In this document: positions 32,384 to 44,045 of the stretch, in pieces | How positions within the stretch are numbered: the first letter of the stretch is position 1 | Layout of the letters: each line of letters begins with the position of its first letter | Source of the DNA: Megalobrama amblycephala | Taxonomy: Eukaryota > Chordata > Actinopteri > Cypriniformes > Xenocyprididae | Assembly (NCBI RefSeq): GCF_018812025.1 | Contig: NC_063050.1 | Coordinates: 8,371,539 to 8,435,538, forward strand | DNA length: 64,000 nucleotides | Direction of reading: 5' to 3' | Position numbers and translations under genes: made by a program | The notes under the pieces: generated by a model | The model's input: the letters and a program-made list of their open reading frames with translations, nothing else | What the model was told of the DNA's origin: nothing | Database searches by the model: none

Positions 32384-32691
32384 AAAGAATTTGAGTGTAT
32401 AAATGGATTATTTGGTCAGTCTGAGCTCTACATAATAACTTTGGCTCAACCAATGGAGTGATTATGGGGCGGGGCTATCAGTTTGTCTGACCAATGAAAT
32501 GATAGTCATCAGTGTTTGAATCATGTTTGAAAACAGTCATTTGTAATTGTGTTTGAAGACACTAGTGACCCATAAAATAAACACTTCACCTTTAAATCAG
32601 AAAATGAACGTTTTACCTCAGATTGAATCAAGATGCTCCAAAAACAGAGAAAACAATATGAGTGCTTATGAGTGACATCACTTTATTTTTA
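31868..32691. repeat. Duplicated spacer copy 2
   Basis: Same unit as 4622-5514, with (GAAA)n at about 32333-32384 and an AATAAA on the minus strand at 32692-32697. Confidence 0.8.
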
Positions 32692-32736
32692 TATTGCTTT
32701 TCACATTCAATATTGCTTCAAAGCAGCTTTACAGAA

Positions 32737-32830
32737 AACTTCTCAGGTTACTTGTGTAACCCTGGTTCCCTGAATAAGGGAACGAGACGCTATGTCATAT
32801 GACGTAGTGTCGACAGTTCCCATGAAAGGG
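32737..32830. mobile_element. Short MITE-like insertion in 3' region of IgR-3
   Basis: It contains gtaaccctggttccctgaat and ends cagttcccatgaaagggaacc. Absent from the same site at 36650, present at 47705-47831 in a longer form, so it was inserted before that duplication. Confidence 0.6.
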
Positions 32831-32900
32831 AACCACAAACTACTGTCTTAAATCCACAAGTGAGCAACTGCAGCAAGCAAAAACTAAATATATATATATA

Positions 32901-33718
32901 CTCAGCAAAAAAAGAAACGTCCCTTTTTCAGGACTGTGCATTTCAACAATAATGTTGTAAAAATCCAAATAACTTTACAGATCTTCATTGTAAAGGGTTT
33001 AAACAATGTTTTCCATGCATGTTCAATTAACCATAATCAATTAATTAACATGCACCTGTGGAATGGTCGTTAAGACCTTAACAGCTTACAAAAAGTAGGC
33101 ATTTAAGGTCACAGTTCTAAAAACGCAGGACACTAAAGAGACTTGTCTACCGACTGTGAAAAACACCCAAAGAAAGATGCCCAGGGTCCCTGCTCATCTG
33201 CATGAACGTGCATTAGGCATGCTGCAGGGAGGCATGAGGACTGCTGATGTGGCTAGGGCAATAAATTGCCATGTCCGCACTGTGAGACGCCTAAAACAGC
33301 GCTACAGGGAGACAGGAAGGACAGCTGATCATCCTCGCAGTGGAAGACCACGTGTTGAGCACGTCTGGGACCTGTTGGATCGCAGGGTGAGGGCTAGGGC
33401 CATTCCCCCAGAAATGTCCAGGAACTTGCAGGTGCCTTGGTGGAAGAGTGGGGTAACATCTCACAGCAAGAACTGACAAATCTGGTCCAGTCCATGAGGA
33501 GGAGATGCACTGCAGTACTTCAAGCAGCTGGTGGCCACACCAGATACTGACTGGTACTTTTGATTTTGAGCCTCCCTTCATTCAGGGACACATTGTCAAA
33601 CATTTTTAGTTTATGTCTTATGGTGTTGACTCTTTTAGTGTTCATACAAATATTTACACATTAAGTTTACTGAAAGTAAAAACAGTTGAAAGTCAGAGGA
33701 CGTTTCTTTTTTTGCTGA

Positions 33719-33719
<1 letters not shown>
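32901..33719 (+). mobile_element. Deleted Tc1-like transposon with perfect 22-bp ends
   Basis: The terminal inverted repeats (CTCAGCAAAAAAAGAAACGT...) are exact over 22 bp and flanked by TA. The interior holds both ends of a Tc1 transposase and nothing between. Confidence 0.9.
33156..33476 (+). pseudogene. Tc1 transposase remnant, catalytic core deleted
   Basis: 106 codons: an N-terminal helix-turn-helix region (HERALGMLQGGMRTADVARA, then VRTVRRLKQRYRETG) and a GRPR motif. It then jumps to the end of the family's protein (HVWDLLDRRVRA). The DDE catalytic region, about 200 residues, is missing. A frameshift follows, after MSRNLQVPWW. It could still bind element ends but not cut. Confidence 0.8.

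Positions 33720-33768
<49 letters not shown>
33720..33768. repeat. (TA)n microsatellite
   Basis: Adjoins the right end of the Tc1 element and the left end of the solo LTR. Confidence 0.95.
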
Positions 33769-33769
<1 letters not shown>

Positions 33770-35173
33770 AGCGAAAATTAACTCAAAAGGGAAATATTAA
33801 TAATTATTCATAACTCATTATGATTATTAATTATGATTAATTATGAATATGCAAATCCGTTAATCAGATTAACTGGACATAGCTACATTAAAATTAATAT
33901 TACAATCAGTTAACCTGTTAGTCCAGTGAACGCTCAGTGTTGATTGTTTATTAATTCTAAGAAATGTTAATTTCCAAGTTATGGAAAAATAATATTTCTT
34001 ATTGTACTGTACTACTCAGAGCACGTAGTCCGGATCTATCACTTAAGAGGCAATTCATTAGCAGACGGAGTCAGAACCAAACATGTCCTGTGCATAATCT
34101 TTATTAAGTAACTCACAAACACATAACTAAACTAACAAACACGTAACATAACATCGCACACAAGGGTCGCACACACATACACAAGTCAGAATGAGTAATG
34201 ATAGAGTTGAACCGGAAGAGATGCTGTTACTAGAGCTACATGAAATGTCAAAGGCAATCTGGAAAGGACTCATCAGTTTCTTTTAGCAATAGCAAAGGTA
34301 AGTCTTTACAAATCAATACTAAATCGCTGTTTAGCATTAAAATGTACGATACTTGTAAGGTGCCTTTAGGCTGAGGAGCGTCGGATCTGCAGGTTGTGGA
34401 TAACTCTTGAGGTTATCGTCTGAAGTTGTTGCCAGTCTGTTGGGTGATGAGCACATGGCTGGGTGTTGTAGGCCAGGGGCCTACCAGCCTTGCGGCCGGG
34501 CCTAGAGAGGCCGGCCACAAGGAGACCTGTTCGGTCGTCCAGAAGCAAGGAAGAAGAGAGGGAGTGGCCCTGTTCAATCGTTTTTAACCTCTGGTCAAAG
34601 CCAACCTCTTAGGAATGATGGGGGCCAATGAGGTCGTTGTATTTCCGGGTGACACACACCTCCCCTTGGTGGGCTTTTATGACCGAGCACGATTAAACTG
34701 GTTGAGCTTTGAAGAAGGACTATTAATGATCCTTGTAACACTTATGTGTTATGCAGGTATGGACATACCGCATACACAAGCATTTAAATCTGCTCGATAC
34801 GAACGCACAGACACCAAACATGGCATAATTGAAGTTACCGTGCAGGTCATAACATTTAAAAATCATCAAACATGTAAATATAATGAGTACAATACAACAA
34901 CAGTAATAATGGATACCATTTCCTGAGAAGGATTCATTTATAGCACAGTCTGTCTATACATTAATGCCATAGAGTCTGTGTTCTGTGTGGAAAATGCAGG
35001 GAAGATGCAGATTTTCTGTGTCTCTTCCCTGCTCTCCATGCGGCAAACACATTCCTCTGCGCAATAAACTTGTAACTGAGAGCTTCCCTGGGGATGGGGA
35101 CAGACCCCAGAGTGAGCTTAAAACTATTGGTTAACTAACCAATAATTGTGTCTGATTTGCCTCAGTCATTACA
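33769..35173 (+). mobile_element. Candidate solo LTR, about 1.4 kb
   Basis: It starts TGTAGCG and ends TCATTACA within a TA tract, so a TA-type duplication cannot be sized. A polyadenylation signal (gcaataaac) lies near 35060 and a GT-rich end follows. No coding region is convincing; an open frame of about 100 codons at 34615-34926 has no recognised family. Confidence 0.5.
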
Positions 35174-35280
35174 ATATATATAAAACTTCATTAAATGTTT
35201 CAAGAACATCTGTTTAGACAGTATTTGGTGCTCAATGTTAATCTTGAACTGTTTACTGCACATCTGTCTGACCAGATAAA

Positions 35281-36062
35281 TCAATCATGTTGAGATGTTG
35301 AGATTCAACTGATGATGATGAAGATGATGATGATGATGATGATGGTGGTGATGATGATGATGATGATGATGATGAAGAAGATGATGGTGGTGGTGATGAT
35401 GATGATGATTCTGGAAAGTCTGTATATAAAACAATGAAACAGTGAATTCCTAAATGATGTTTTTTTTTTCACACCCAGAACTTGACACACTTTTCTCATG
35501 ATACAGACACTTGTTACTGACGTCATTCACACACTCCCAGAATTCATGTTTGAATGAAAGCGGACTCGCTTCTTGCATCTCATATTTGAAGTTTATAATG
35601 ACGTTTCCTCCTGAATATCCTCTCACACTCCTGATTGGTTGATCTGTTGAACACAAACTCTGATCATTTGTCATTTTGTTCTCAATATAAACACATATCT
35701 GCTTACCTTTCTGAAACATTTATGAATAAGGTCAAGATTATACGTTTAAATCTACCATCAGGAGATCAAAAGGTCATTGATGGCATCTGTTATGAGTTTC
35801 ACGTGTGAACGGCAGTAATTACAGTCAGTGTTGAGTATCGTGATGTTGTGGAGATCATCATGGGTTTGAGGCTCTCAGTTACTCACCTCTTATAACCTTC
35901 AGATTCACTTCAGTGTATAAATCTTTTCCAACTCTTTCAGTTCCACACCAGTATGTGTCAGAATCCAGTTCAGTCTGATCTCTGATGGTCACAGTGAAGA
36001 CTGCTGATCTTGTGTCCTCATACAGAGAGACTCTTTCATCATAAACCCATTTATATTTCTCA
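35281..36062 (-). pseudogene. IgR-3: fragment with half of D1 and half of D2
   Basis: Pieces: D1 C-terminal half (35887-36062), D2 N-terminal half (about 35566-35643) and an expanded serine-repeat last exon (about 35300-35417). D2 is joined directly to sequence that normally lies downstream of D3, and D1 is joined directly to spacer sequence at about 36063. Signal exon, D1 start and D3 are absent. The two junctions are simple deletions relative to IgR-4. Confidence 0.75.
35311..35411. repeat. Expanded (GAT)n tract
   Basis: The longest version of the serine-coding microsatellite among the IgR units, mixed with GGT and GAA triplets. Shorter forms are at 5776-5822, 18446-18503, 36858-36910 and 48476-48495. 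Confidence 0.9.
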
Positions 36063-36250
36063 TGCAGACTGATTAATTTAGCTCTTAAATGATGTCATCT
36101 CCTTTAGTTGTGCACTGATACATCAGTTATAGATGTATTGTATTTCTAGATTTACTGATTTATATGTGATCTTTTCCCCCAGTGTGATCTTTAATGAGAT
36201 AAAATGCTTTTGGCTTAATTAACTTATTGCCTATTGCAGTAAAGAGAAAA

Positions 36251-36306
<56 letters not shown>

Positions 36307-36600
36307 ACTTGAGAGTATAAATGGATTATTTAGTCATTCTGAGCTCTACATAATAACATTGGCTCAACCAATGGTGTGATTATGGGGCGGGGCTATCAGT
36401 TTGTCTGACCAATGAAATGATAGTCATCAGTGTTTGAATCATGTTTGAAAACAGTCATTTGTAATTGTGTTTGAAGACACTAGTGACCCATAAAATAAAC
36501 ACTTCACCTTTAAACCAGAACATGAAAGTTTTACCTCAGAATGAATCAAGATGCTCCAAAAACAGAGAAAACAATATGAGTGCTTATGAGTGAGATCACT
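36063..36600. repeat. Duplicated spacer copy 3, partial
   Basis: Starts within the spacer unit (gcagactgattaatttagc) directly after the broken D1 of IgR-3. Includes (GAAA)n at 36247-36306, the GC box and the AATAAA of IgR-4 (36600-36605). Confidence 0.8.
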
Positions 36601-36823
36601 TTATTTTTATATTACTTTTTACATTCACTATTGCTTCAAAGCAGCTTTACAAAAAATCACAAATTACTGTTTTAAATCCACAAGTGAGCAACTGCAGCAA
36701 GCAAAAACTAAAAATAATAAAAAACTTCATTAAATGTTTCAAGAACATCTGTTTAGACAGTATTTGGTGCTCAATGTTAATCTTGAACTGTTTACTGCAC
36801 ATCTGTCTGACCAGATAAATGAA

Positions 36824-36924
36824 TCACTTTATACACATTCTCTGATATTGAGATTCAACTGATGATGATGAAGATGATGATGATGATGATGATGATGAAG
36901 ATGATGATGTAGTTTCTGGAAAGT
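36824..36924 (-). CDS. IgR-4 last exon, poly-serine
   Basis: Acceptor tatacag; DFPETT, about 16 serines, VESQYQRMCIK, stop. The downstream 3'UTR is conserved with IgR-1. Confidence 0.6.
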
Positions 36925-38731
36925 CTGTATATAAAACAATGAAACAGTGAATTTCTAAAGGATGTTTTTTCACACCCAGAACTTGACACACTTTTCTCAT
37001 GATACAGACACTTGTTACTGATGTCATTCACTCACTACCCAGAATTCATGTTTGCTGATACACAGACACTTAGAAAACAGAATCATAAGCTGTTTGTTTG
37101 AGTTTCTGGAGCTTAAGCCTGGTTTCTCACTGAATAATACAGTACAGCAGAGTTACTGGATCAGAAAACACTTTATTAATACAAATTAATTATTTTAATT
37201 GTATTATGGTTAACATCAGTGAGAAAATCACCTGTACCTGTAACACTGATCAGGACTCGTGTGATGAAGCTCTTGTGTCCTTGATCAGACTGAACTCCAC
37301 ACCAGTATTCTGAATCTTGTTCAGTCACATGACTGATGCTTCCCGTCAGGAGCTGCTCTTCTCTGTCATCATACAGCTGGATCTTTCCCTCAGGACTCCA
37401 TCTTCTGCTCTCCTTCACAGACGTCTCTTCAGCACAGAGATCAGCTCCAGATCTCCAGCAGAGAAACTTCACATCACTAATGTGGGATTGTGGGTATTTG
37501 CAGCTGATGTTCACAGATCCTCCTGCAGCAGCTGATAGACTGATGCTCTTCACACAACAATCATCTGTTTCAGATCCAAATCAAGTGCAGCAATGTTACA
37601 ATGACCAGATATATTCATGGATTCTGTCAAATAATGCAGAAATGAATGAAAGCGTCTCACCGTCTCTGATGATCAGATTAAACCCAGAGAAGAAACTGTA
37701 TTCTTCAGAAACTTTGACTCTAATATAATATTCTCCAGAGTCGTTCTCATTCAGATCTCTGATAAACACACGTAAGAGACCTGCAGATCTGTCATCCTGA
37801 ACGGAGAATCGTCTGTCCTGTTCCCATCCTGCTGCTCTGTTAGTGTTTATTACAGTAAAACATTGAACTCCAGTTTTACAGATGTTTATCAAAGGACTTG
37901 CTTCTTGCTTCTCATATTTGAAGTTTATAATGACGTTTCCTCCTGAATATCCTCTCACACTCCTGATTTGTTGTTGATCTGTTGAACACAAACTCAGATC
38001 ATTTGTCATTTTGTTCTCAATATAAACACATATCTGCTCACTTTACTGAAACATTTATGAATGAAGATTATGAGTGTAAATCTTACATTAGATAAAAAAG
38101 TTATTAATGGAGTCTGTTATGAGTTTCACGTGTGAACGGCAGTAATTACAGTCAGTGTTGAGTATCGTGATGTTGTGGAGATCATCATGGGTTTGAGGCT
38201 CTCAGTTACTCACCTCTTATAACCTTCAGATTCACTTCAGTGTATAAATCTTTTCCAACTCTTTCGACTCCACACCAGTACGTGTCAGAATCCAGTTCAG
38301 TCAGATCTCTGATTGTCACAATGAAGACTGCTGATCTTGTGTCGTCATACAGAGAGAATCTTCCAGAACGAACCCATTTATTTTTCTCATCAGTCCTGAT
38401 TTGGTTTTTGCAGTCTGACAACTGTCCTTTACAAAAATACTTTATATTTGCTGTATATCCTTTATCATATTTGCATGTGATCGTGACTCCTCCTCCTGAA
38501 TATCCCGTCACACTGATGGCGCTCACGACTCCTACAACAAACCAGCATCAAATACACTTTAATATATTTATGAGACTACACAGAAATGAACTTTCTTCAG
38601 CAGTCACTAGAACATCATGAAGTGAAGTGAAAGACTCTCCTCATCAAATCTGTGCTGTTTTTAGTGATTTACTCTGAGTTCAGATTCTTACCAGGAATCA
38701 TCAGCAGAGTGAAAGTCAAGATGATCTTCAT
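36824..38731 (-). CDS. IgR-4: intact three-domain CD300/pIgR-like gene
   Basis: Exons: signal peptide 38692-38731, D1 38214-38531, D2 37661-37978, D3 37232-37564 (alternative donor at 37238) and last exon 36824-36924. All junctions are phase 1, and the joined frame is open for about 367-369 codons. D1 has the full cysteine set (TCKY, KYFCKGQLSDC, YWCGVERV). D2 differs from the other units in its middle (INICKTGVQC) and again lacks the B- and F-strand cysteines. D3 matches IgR-2 closely. An AATAAA lies about 220 nt after the stop. This is the only unit in the window with promoter motif, all exons and polyadenylation signal together. No membrane segment was found. Confidence 0.82.
37232..37564 (-). 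CDS. IgR-4 exon D3
   Basis: V domain with SCKY, FLCWRSGADLC and EYWCGVQSDQG. Acceptor ctgaaacag; donors ACAG/gtacag or ACAG/gtgatt, both in phase 1. Confidence 0.8.
37661..37978 (-). CDS. IgR-4 exon D2
   Basis: DQQQIRSVRGYSGGNVIINFKY: phenylalanine replaces the B-strand cysteine. DSGEYYIRV lacks the F-strand cysteine. It shares EKQEASPL with the broken D2 of IgR-3 (EMQEASPL), which groups IgR-3, -4 and -5. Confidence 0.8.
38214..38531 (-). CDS. IgR-4 exon D1
   Basis: V domain with GYSGGGVTITCKYDKGY, KYFCKGQLSDC, GRFSLYDDTRSAVF and SDTYWCGVERVGK. Confidence 0.85.
38692..38731 (-). CDS. IgR-4 signal-peptide exon
   Basis: MKIILTFTLLMIP and a phase-1 donor, identical to IgR-2. Confidence 0.8.
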
Positions 38732-38880
38732 TCTTCTCTCTTATTAAATGATCTTCTCTGTTGTCAGTAGATTCAATTCTTCTGAAGCTCTCGATGTGTG
38801 GTCAGATGAGTTTTGAGTGTTTCTTTCCTGGTTACATGTTTAACATGAAGTGCTGAATGTGACGGAGACGCCCACTTCCT

Positions 38881-38884
<4 letters not shown>

Positions 38885-38914
<30 letters not shown>
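38885..38914. repeat. (GA)n at IgR-4 promoter, LINE-B target
   Basis: GA tract next to the GAGGAAGTG motif; the LINE-B 3' end begins at 38915. Confidence 0.95.
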
Positions 38915-38917
<3 letters not shown>

Positions 38918-39035
38918 TGAATTTTAAGTTAACCTTTATTATTATAAAAGATTTACTATTATTATAAAAAAAAATTACAAATGATTTACATAAACAGAAA
39001 ACTAAAACGATTTTTAAAAAAACGAACAAACAAAC
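38915..39035 (-). mobile_element. LINE-B copy 3, 3' tip
   Basis: Matches 514-600. It is interrupted in an AAC-rich stretch and continues at about 44046. Confidence 0.8.
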
Positions 39036-39718
39036 AAGTCAAAAAAGTCAAGTCAAATTTATTTATATAGCGCTTTTTACAATTGGTAATTGTTTCAAAG
39101 CAGCTTTACATGTTAGAAGCACAGAAAAAAAAGAGAAGTGGTTATAAATAAGCTGTACAAGCAAGCGTGGTAATATGTAACATATACAAGATGGTGCTAC
39201 ATTAAGCCAATGTCGGCTGACTCCCAGGGGTGGAAAAAACCCCCTAGGAGAAAAACCCAGCGTGCTAACACTGGGAAAAAAGTCCTAGGAGGGAAAAAAC
39301 CCCTTGGAAGATATATATAATATATGTAAATGGATATGGAGATCAAAATCTGAATTATACATTTTTATTATAGAGATTAAAAATAGATTATATATAAATA
39401 TATGTAAGCGGATACGGAGATTAAAAATCTGAATTATAGATGCAGCCAGAACTGGATCTGTAGGCCCATTGTCTCCTGGGCTACGTTGTAGTCAGGTCCA
39501 GACACAGGTTCTCCATCTGATCTGGATACGGCCTGGATCCAGCACCCGGCAAACCTCAGGATAAGCAGAGAGACTGATATTAGCGTAGATGCCATTCTTA
39601 TTCTGATGTACAGGTATATCTAGTGTTATAGGAAATGTTCTCGGTTCCGGCCGACCTAATTATTGCAGCGTAACAATCCTTTAACGGATTTGAAAAATGT
39701 TAATGTATTGATAATGTG

Positions 39719-41636
39719 TTATGTGTATGCAAGAGCAAAGAGATGTGTTTTTAGTCTAGATTTAAACTGACAGAGTGTGTCTGCTTCCCGAACAATGCTA
39801 GGAAGATTGTTCCAGAGTTTAGGTGCTAAATAGGAAAAGGATCTGCCGCCTTCAGTTGATTTTGATATTCTGGGTATTATCAACTGGCCTGAATTCTGAG
39901 ATCGCAATAGACGTGAAGGACTATAATGCACCAAGAGCTCGCTTAGATATTGGGGAGCTAAACCATTTAGAGCTTTATAAGTAAGTAGCAAGATTTTAAA
40001 ATCTATACGATGTTTAAAAGGGAGCATGTAATGTTGACAGAACTGGGCTAATATGGTCATACTTTCTGGTTCTAGTAAGAACTCTAGCTGCCTCATTTTG
40101 GACCAACTGTAGTCTGTTTAAAAGCCGAGCAGAACAACCACCCAGCAGAGCGTTACAGTAATCTAGTCTTGAGGTCATGAATGCATGAACCAACTGTTCC
40201 GCATTTGTCATTGAGAGCATATGTCGTAATTTAGATATATTTTTTAGATGGAAGAAGGCGGTTTTACAGATACTAGAAACATGACTTTCAAATGAAAGAT
40301 TGGTATCAAAGAGCACACCCAGGTTCCTAACTGAGGACGAAGATTTAATGGAGCACCCGTCAAGTGTTAGAGAGTATTCAAGGTTTTTTCGTGAGGAAGT
40401 TTTTGGTCCAAAGATTAGGATATCAGTTTTTTCTGAATTTAATAATAATAAATTTCTTGTCATCCAGTTTTTAATGTCAGCTATGCATTCTGTTAGTTTT
40501 GTGAATTTGTAGGTTTCGTCAGGGCGCGAGGAAATATAGAGCTGAGTATCGTCAGCGTAGCAATGAAAACTAACACCATGCTTCCTAATTATCTCTCCTA
40601 AGGGCAGCATGTACAGAGTGAAAAGCAACAGTCCTAGTACTGAGCCTTGTGGTACTCCATATTGAACTTGTGATCGATACGACATCTCTTCATTAACTAC
40701 TACAGACTGATAACGGTCAGATAAGTAAGATTTGAACCATGCCAAAGCAATTCCACTAATGCCAATATAGTTTTCAAGTCGTTTTAAAAGAATGTTGTGA
40801 TCGATAGTGTCAAAAGCAGCACTGAGATCTAATAACACTAATAGAGAAATACAGCCACGATCGGATGATAAGAGTAGATCGTTTGTAACTCTAACGAGAG
40901 CAGTCTCAGTACTATGGTATGGTCTAAATCCTGACTGGAAATCCTCACAGATTCCATTTATTTCTAAAAAGGAGCGCAGTTGTGTTGAAACTGCCTTTTC
41001 TAGTATCTTTGACAGAAAAGGTAGATTCGAGATTGGCCTGTAATTTACTAAATCTCTCGGATCTAGTTGAGGTTTTTTAATAAGAGGTTTAATAATAGCC
41101 TGCTTAAAAGTTTTTGGCACGTATCCTAGTGTTAAAGATGAATTAATTATATCAAGAAGTGGACCTACGACCTCTGGAAGCATTTCTTTCAGTAGTTTAG
41201 TCGGCATTGGGTCTAACATACATGTTGTTGATTTTGATGATTTGATAAGTTTAGATAATTCTTCCTCTCCTATAGCGGCGAATGATTCCAGTTTTACCTC
41301 AGGGACACTACAGTGCACTGTCTGAAGCGAAACTGTAGATGGTTGCATGTTTATAATTTTCTCTCTAATATTGTCAATCTTGCAAGTAAAGAAGTTCATA
41401 AAGTCATTACTGCTGTGCTCTTTGGAAACGTCAGCAGTTGAATCTCTGTTTCTAGTTAATTTAGCCACTGTGTCAAATAAATACCTAGGATTATGTTTGT
41501 TTTCTATTAAGAGATTTGAAAAATAAGTAGATCTAGCATTTCTTATAGCCGTTCTGTACTCAATAATTTTTTCTTTCCACGAAAGGCGAAAAACGTCTAG
41601 TTTTGTTTTCTTCCAACTACGTTCAGCTTTTCTCAC
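39719..41636 (-). pseudogene. LINE-E ORF2 reverse transcriptase
   Basis: Main frame 40014-41636 with [60 protein letters not shown] and the catalytic [14 protein letters not shown] frameshift at about 40015 moves the C-terminal part into 39719-40096 (KHRIDFKILLLTYKALNGL, ending HLFALAYT). One frameshift apart, the RT is well preserved. Confidence 0.88.
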
Positions 41637-41827
41637 AGCTCGTTTTAGAGCCCGAGTGTGCTCATCATACCACGCCGTTGGATTAGTTTCCTTAATCTTC
41701 TTTAGACGTAAAGGAGCGACTGCATCTAATGTACTGGAAAAGAGAGAGCCAATAGTTTCTGTTGCAGCATCGAGTTCTTCTAAGTTGTCAGGTATACTAA
41801 GGCGATGAAACTGCTCGGGGAGATTAT

Positions 41828-42532
41828 TTATAAAGCAATCTTTAGTGGTAGAAGTGATGGTCCATGCGACAGTATTAGATCTAAGGTATGATTACGACAA
41901 TGAGTGGGTCCTGACATGTGTTGTCTAACTCCAATAGAGTTTAAAATGTCTGCAAATGCCAATCCAAATGCGTCTTTATTATTATCTACATGGATATTAA
42001 AATCACCAACAACAAGGACTTTATCCGCAGCCAGTACTAACTCTGATAGAAAATCAGCAAATTCTTTGATAAAGTCAGTATGGTGCCCTGGTGGCCTGTA
42101 TATAGTAGCCAGCACGAATGTCAACTTACATAATGTTACATAAAGCACCATCACTTCAAAGGAATTATATTTGAAATTCTTTTGAATGATTCTGAATATA
42201 TTACTATAAATTACAGCAACACCTCCCCCTTTGCCTTTCTGTCGAGGATTGTGTCGATAGTCATAACCTTGAGGACTAGACTCATTTAAAATAATGTAAT
42301 CGTCTGGTTTTAGCCAGGTTTCTGTCAAACACAGCAAGTCTAGTTTATTGTCTGTGATAATTTCATTTACAATAAGTGCTTTTGAAGAAATAGATCTAAT
42401 ATTCAGTAACCCAAGCTTTATCATTTGTTTATCTGATTTATCTGTGATTTTCATTTTTTGAACATCAATTAAATTTTTACCCTTAAAAGGTTTCGGAAGT
42501 TTTTTGTATTTACTAGTTCGAGGTACAGACAC
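41828..42532 (-). pseudogene. LINE-E ORF2 endonuclease part
   Basis: APE endonuclease with LGLLNIRSIS, LCLTETW, GGGVAVIYS and VVGDFNIHVDN. It ends in a frameshift at about 41828 after LDLILSHG. The last conserved SDH block is missing because the sequence jumps directly to the linker (41640-41820), so a deletion probably removed the end of the endonuclease. Confidence 0.82.
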
Positions 42533-42664
42533 AGTCTCTATGTGATAATATCTAGGTGAAAGAGTTTCTATGTGCTGTGAATTATCTGAGTTCTGTGACG
42601 TGAGGCGGCTAGCAGACGGTCGGTTTAGCCAGTTTGTCTGCGTCCTGATCTGGGCCCTGGTTTG

Positions 42665-43738
42665 TCATGTTTCAGCTCTAAGACTATTTGCCAAATTTCT
42701 AGATAGAAGAGCAGCACCATCCCGGGAGGGATGAATACCATCTCTTTTCAACAGATCAGGTCTGCCCCAAAAGCTTTTCCAATTGTCTATGAAACCTATA
42801 TTATTCTGCGGACACCACTTAGACAGCCAGCCATTGAGTGATGATAACCTGCTAACTATCTCATCACTCCGACAAACAGGAAGAGGGCCAGAACAAATTA
42901 CTTCTGCTGACATTGAATTTGCGAGTTCACACACCTCTTTAATGTTAATTTTAGTGATCTCCGACTGGCGAAGTCGAACATCATTTGTGCCGACGTGGAT
43001 AATGATTTTAGAATATTTACGTTTAGCATTAGCCAGCACTTTTAAATTTGCTTTGATGTCAGGTGCTCTGGCTCCCGGCAAACATGTGACTATGGTGGCT
43101 GGTGTCTCTATTTTCACGTTCCGTGTAATAGAATCGCCAATAACTAGGGCACTTTCAACAGGATTCTCAGTGGGTGCGTCACTGAGTGGGGAGAACCTGT
43201 TTGATGTTCTAATCGGAACGGAAGAGTGGTGTTTGTTCTTGCCACTATGCCGCCTCACAGTCACCCAGTTAGCCTGCTGCGTGGCTTCTACAACCGGAAC
43301 CGAATGTGCAGTGTTTACTAGGCTAGTCGCATCCAAAGCAGTATCTAAGGCCCTTTCATTCTCACTATCCTCAATTAAAGTTTGGATGCGTGTCTCTAAT
43401 TCTGAGATTCTCTCTGTCAGCCTGACAATATCCCTGCATTTATCACATGTGTAAGTCTCACTGCTGACAGAAAGAGCTAAGCTGTACATGTTGCATTTAA
43501 TACACATGATAATCGTCGGACATGACTGACCGTGTTTTTGTACGCCGTCCGAAAAACTGCATCGCACACGGGACTCGCTAGCTGGATGTCTCGGTCCCTT
43601 GCCGGTGCCTGGGGCAAGGGTGATGTGCGGGACGCTGTACCTCACGGTGGATCTATGAATGCCGGGCAGCAAAGTCTCCACAGCTTCCCGATCTGGCGAG
43701 GACAGATCAGAATAACATACATCGGATAAATCCGCCAT
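42665..43738 (-). CDS. LINE-E ORF1: zinc-finger, coiled-coil, SGNH-esterase-like protein
   Basis: Open frame of 357 codons. Around residue 78 a CIKCNMYS...CDKC cluster resembles a PHD or zinc-ribbon finger, followed by a heptad segment (RLTERISELETRIQTL). The C-terminal half has the SGNH blocks VIGDSITRN, HVGTNDVR and RDGIHPSRDGA, all with the expected catalytic Ser, Asn, Asp and His. This is the classic CR1/L2 ORF1 layout. The frame appears intact, unlike ORF2 of the same copy. Confidence 0.85.
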   Translation of the reverse strand: MADLSDVCYSDLSSPDREAVETLLPGIHRSTVRYSVPHITLAPGTGKGPRHPASESRVRCSFSDGVQKHGQSCPTIIMCIKCNMYSLALSVSSETYTCDKCRDIVRLTERISELETRIQTLIEDSENERALDTALDATSLVNTAHSVPVVEATQQANWVTVRRHSGKNKHHSSVPIRTSNRFSPLSDAPTENPVESALVIGDSITRNVKIETPATIVTCLPGARAPDIKANLKVLANAKRKYSKIIIHVGTNDVRLRQSEITKINIKEVCELANSMSAEVICSGPLPVCRSDEIVSRLSSLNGWLSKWCPQNNIGFIDNWKSFWGRPDLLKRDGIHPSRDGAALLSRNLANSLRAET

Positions 43739-44045
43739 TAGATTGACAAGGAAGGTTAGTTTAGAGGAAAAAAAATAAATAAAAAATAGACGGTAGCTAG
43801 CAGGCTAGCGGGCTATGGCTGACACTAGGTGATTACGCTGGTAGATTACTAGTAATAAATCGTTCCGTTTAGTAATACTATGCAATAGGTTAAGTAATCT
43901 AGTGAAAAACAAGAAAGTTATATTATGTGAATAGGAATAAATAGAAGGATTTAGGATAAACTCCACGAAGCTCCGAGCGTAGGTCAGACAGCAGGCAGCA
44001 GCGTTGAACCGGAAGTCAACCAGAGACCAACAAACAAACAAACAA

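Larger units (their letters stand above)
39036..44045 (-). mobile_element. LINE-E, nearly full-length L2-type LINE
   Basis: About 5.0 kb inserted into LINE-B. The 3' tip has the L2-type tail (gacttgactttttt, AAATAAATTTGACTTG on the element strand); the 5' end lies at about 44030, before an AAC repeat. An AACAAAC-type stretch on both sides may be the target duplication but is too repetitive to size. It carries ORF1 (esterase type), an endonuclease frame and RT frames. Confidence 0.85.

Noticed and set aside
42783..43454. Plus-strand frame of 223 codons
   Set aside because: It is antisense to LINE-E ORF1, whose SGNH motifs are clear on the minus strand.
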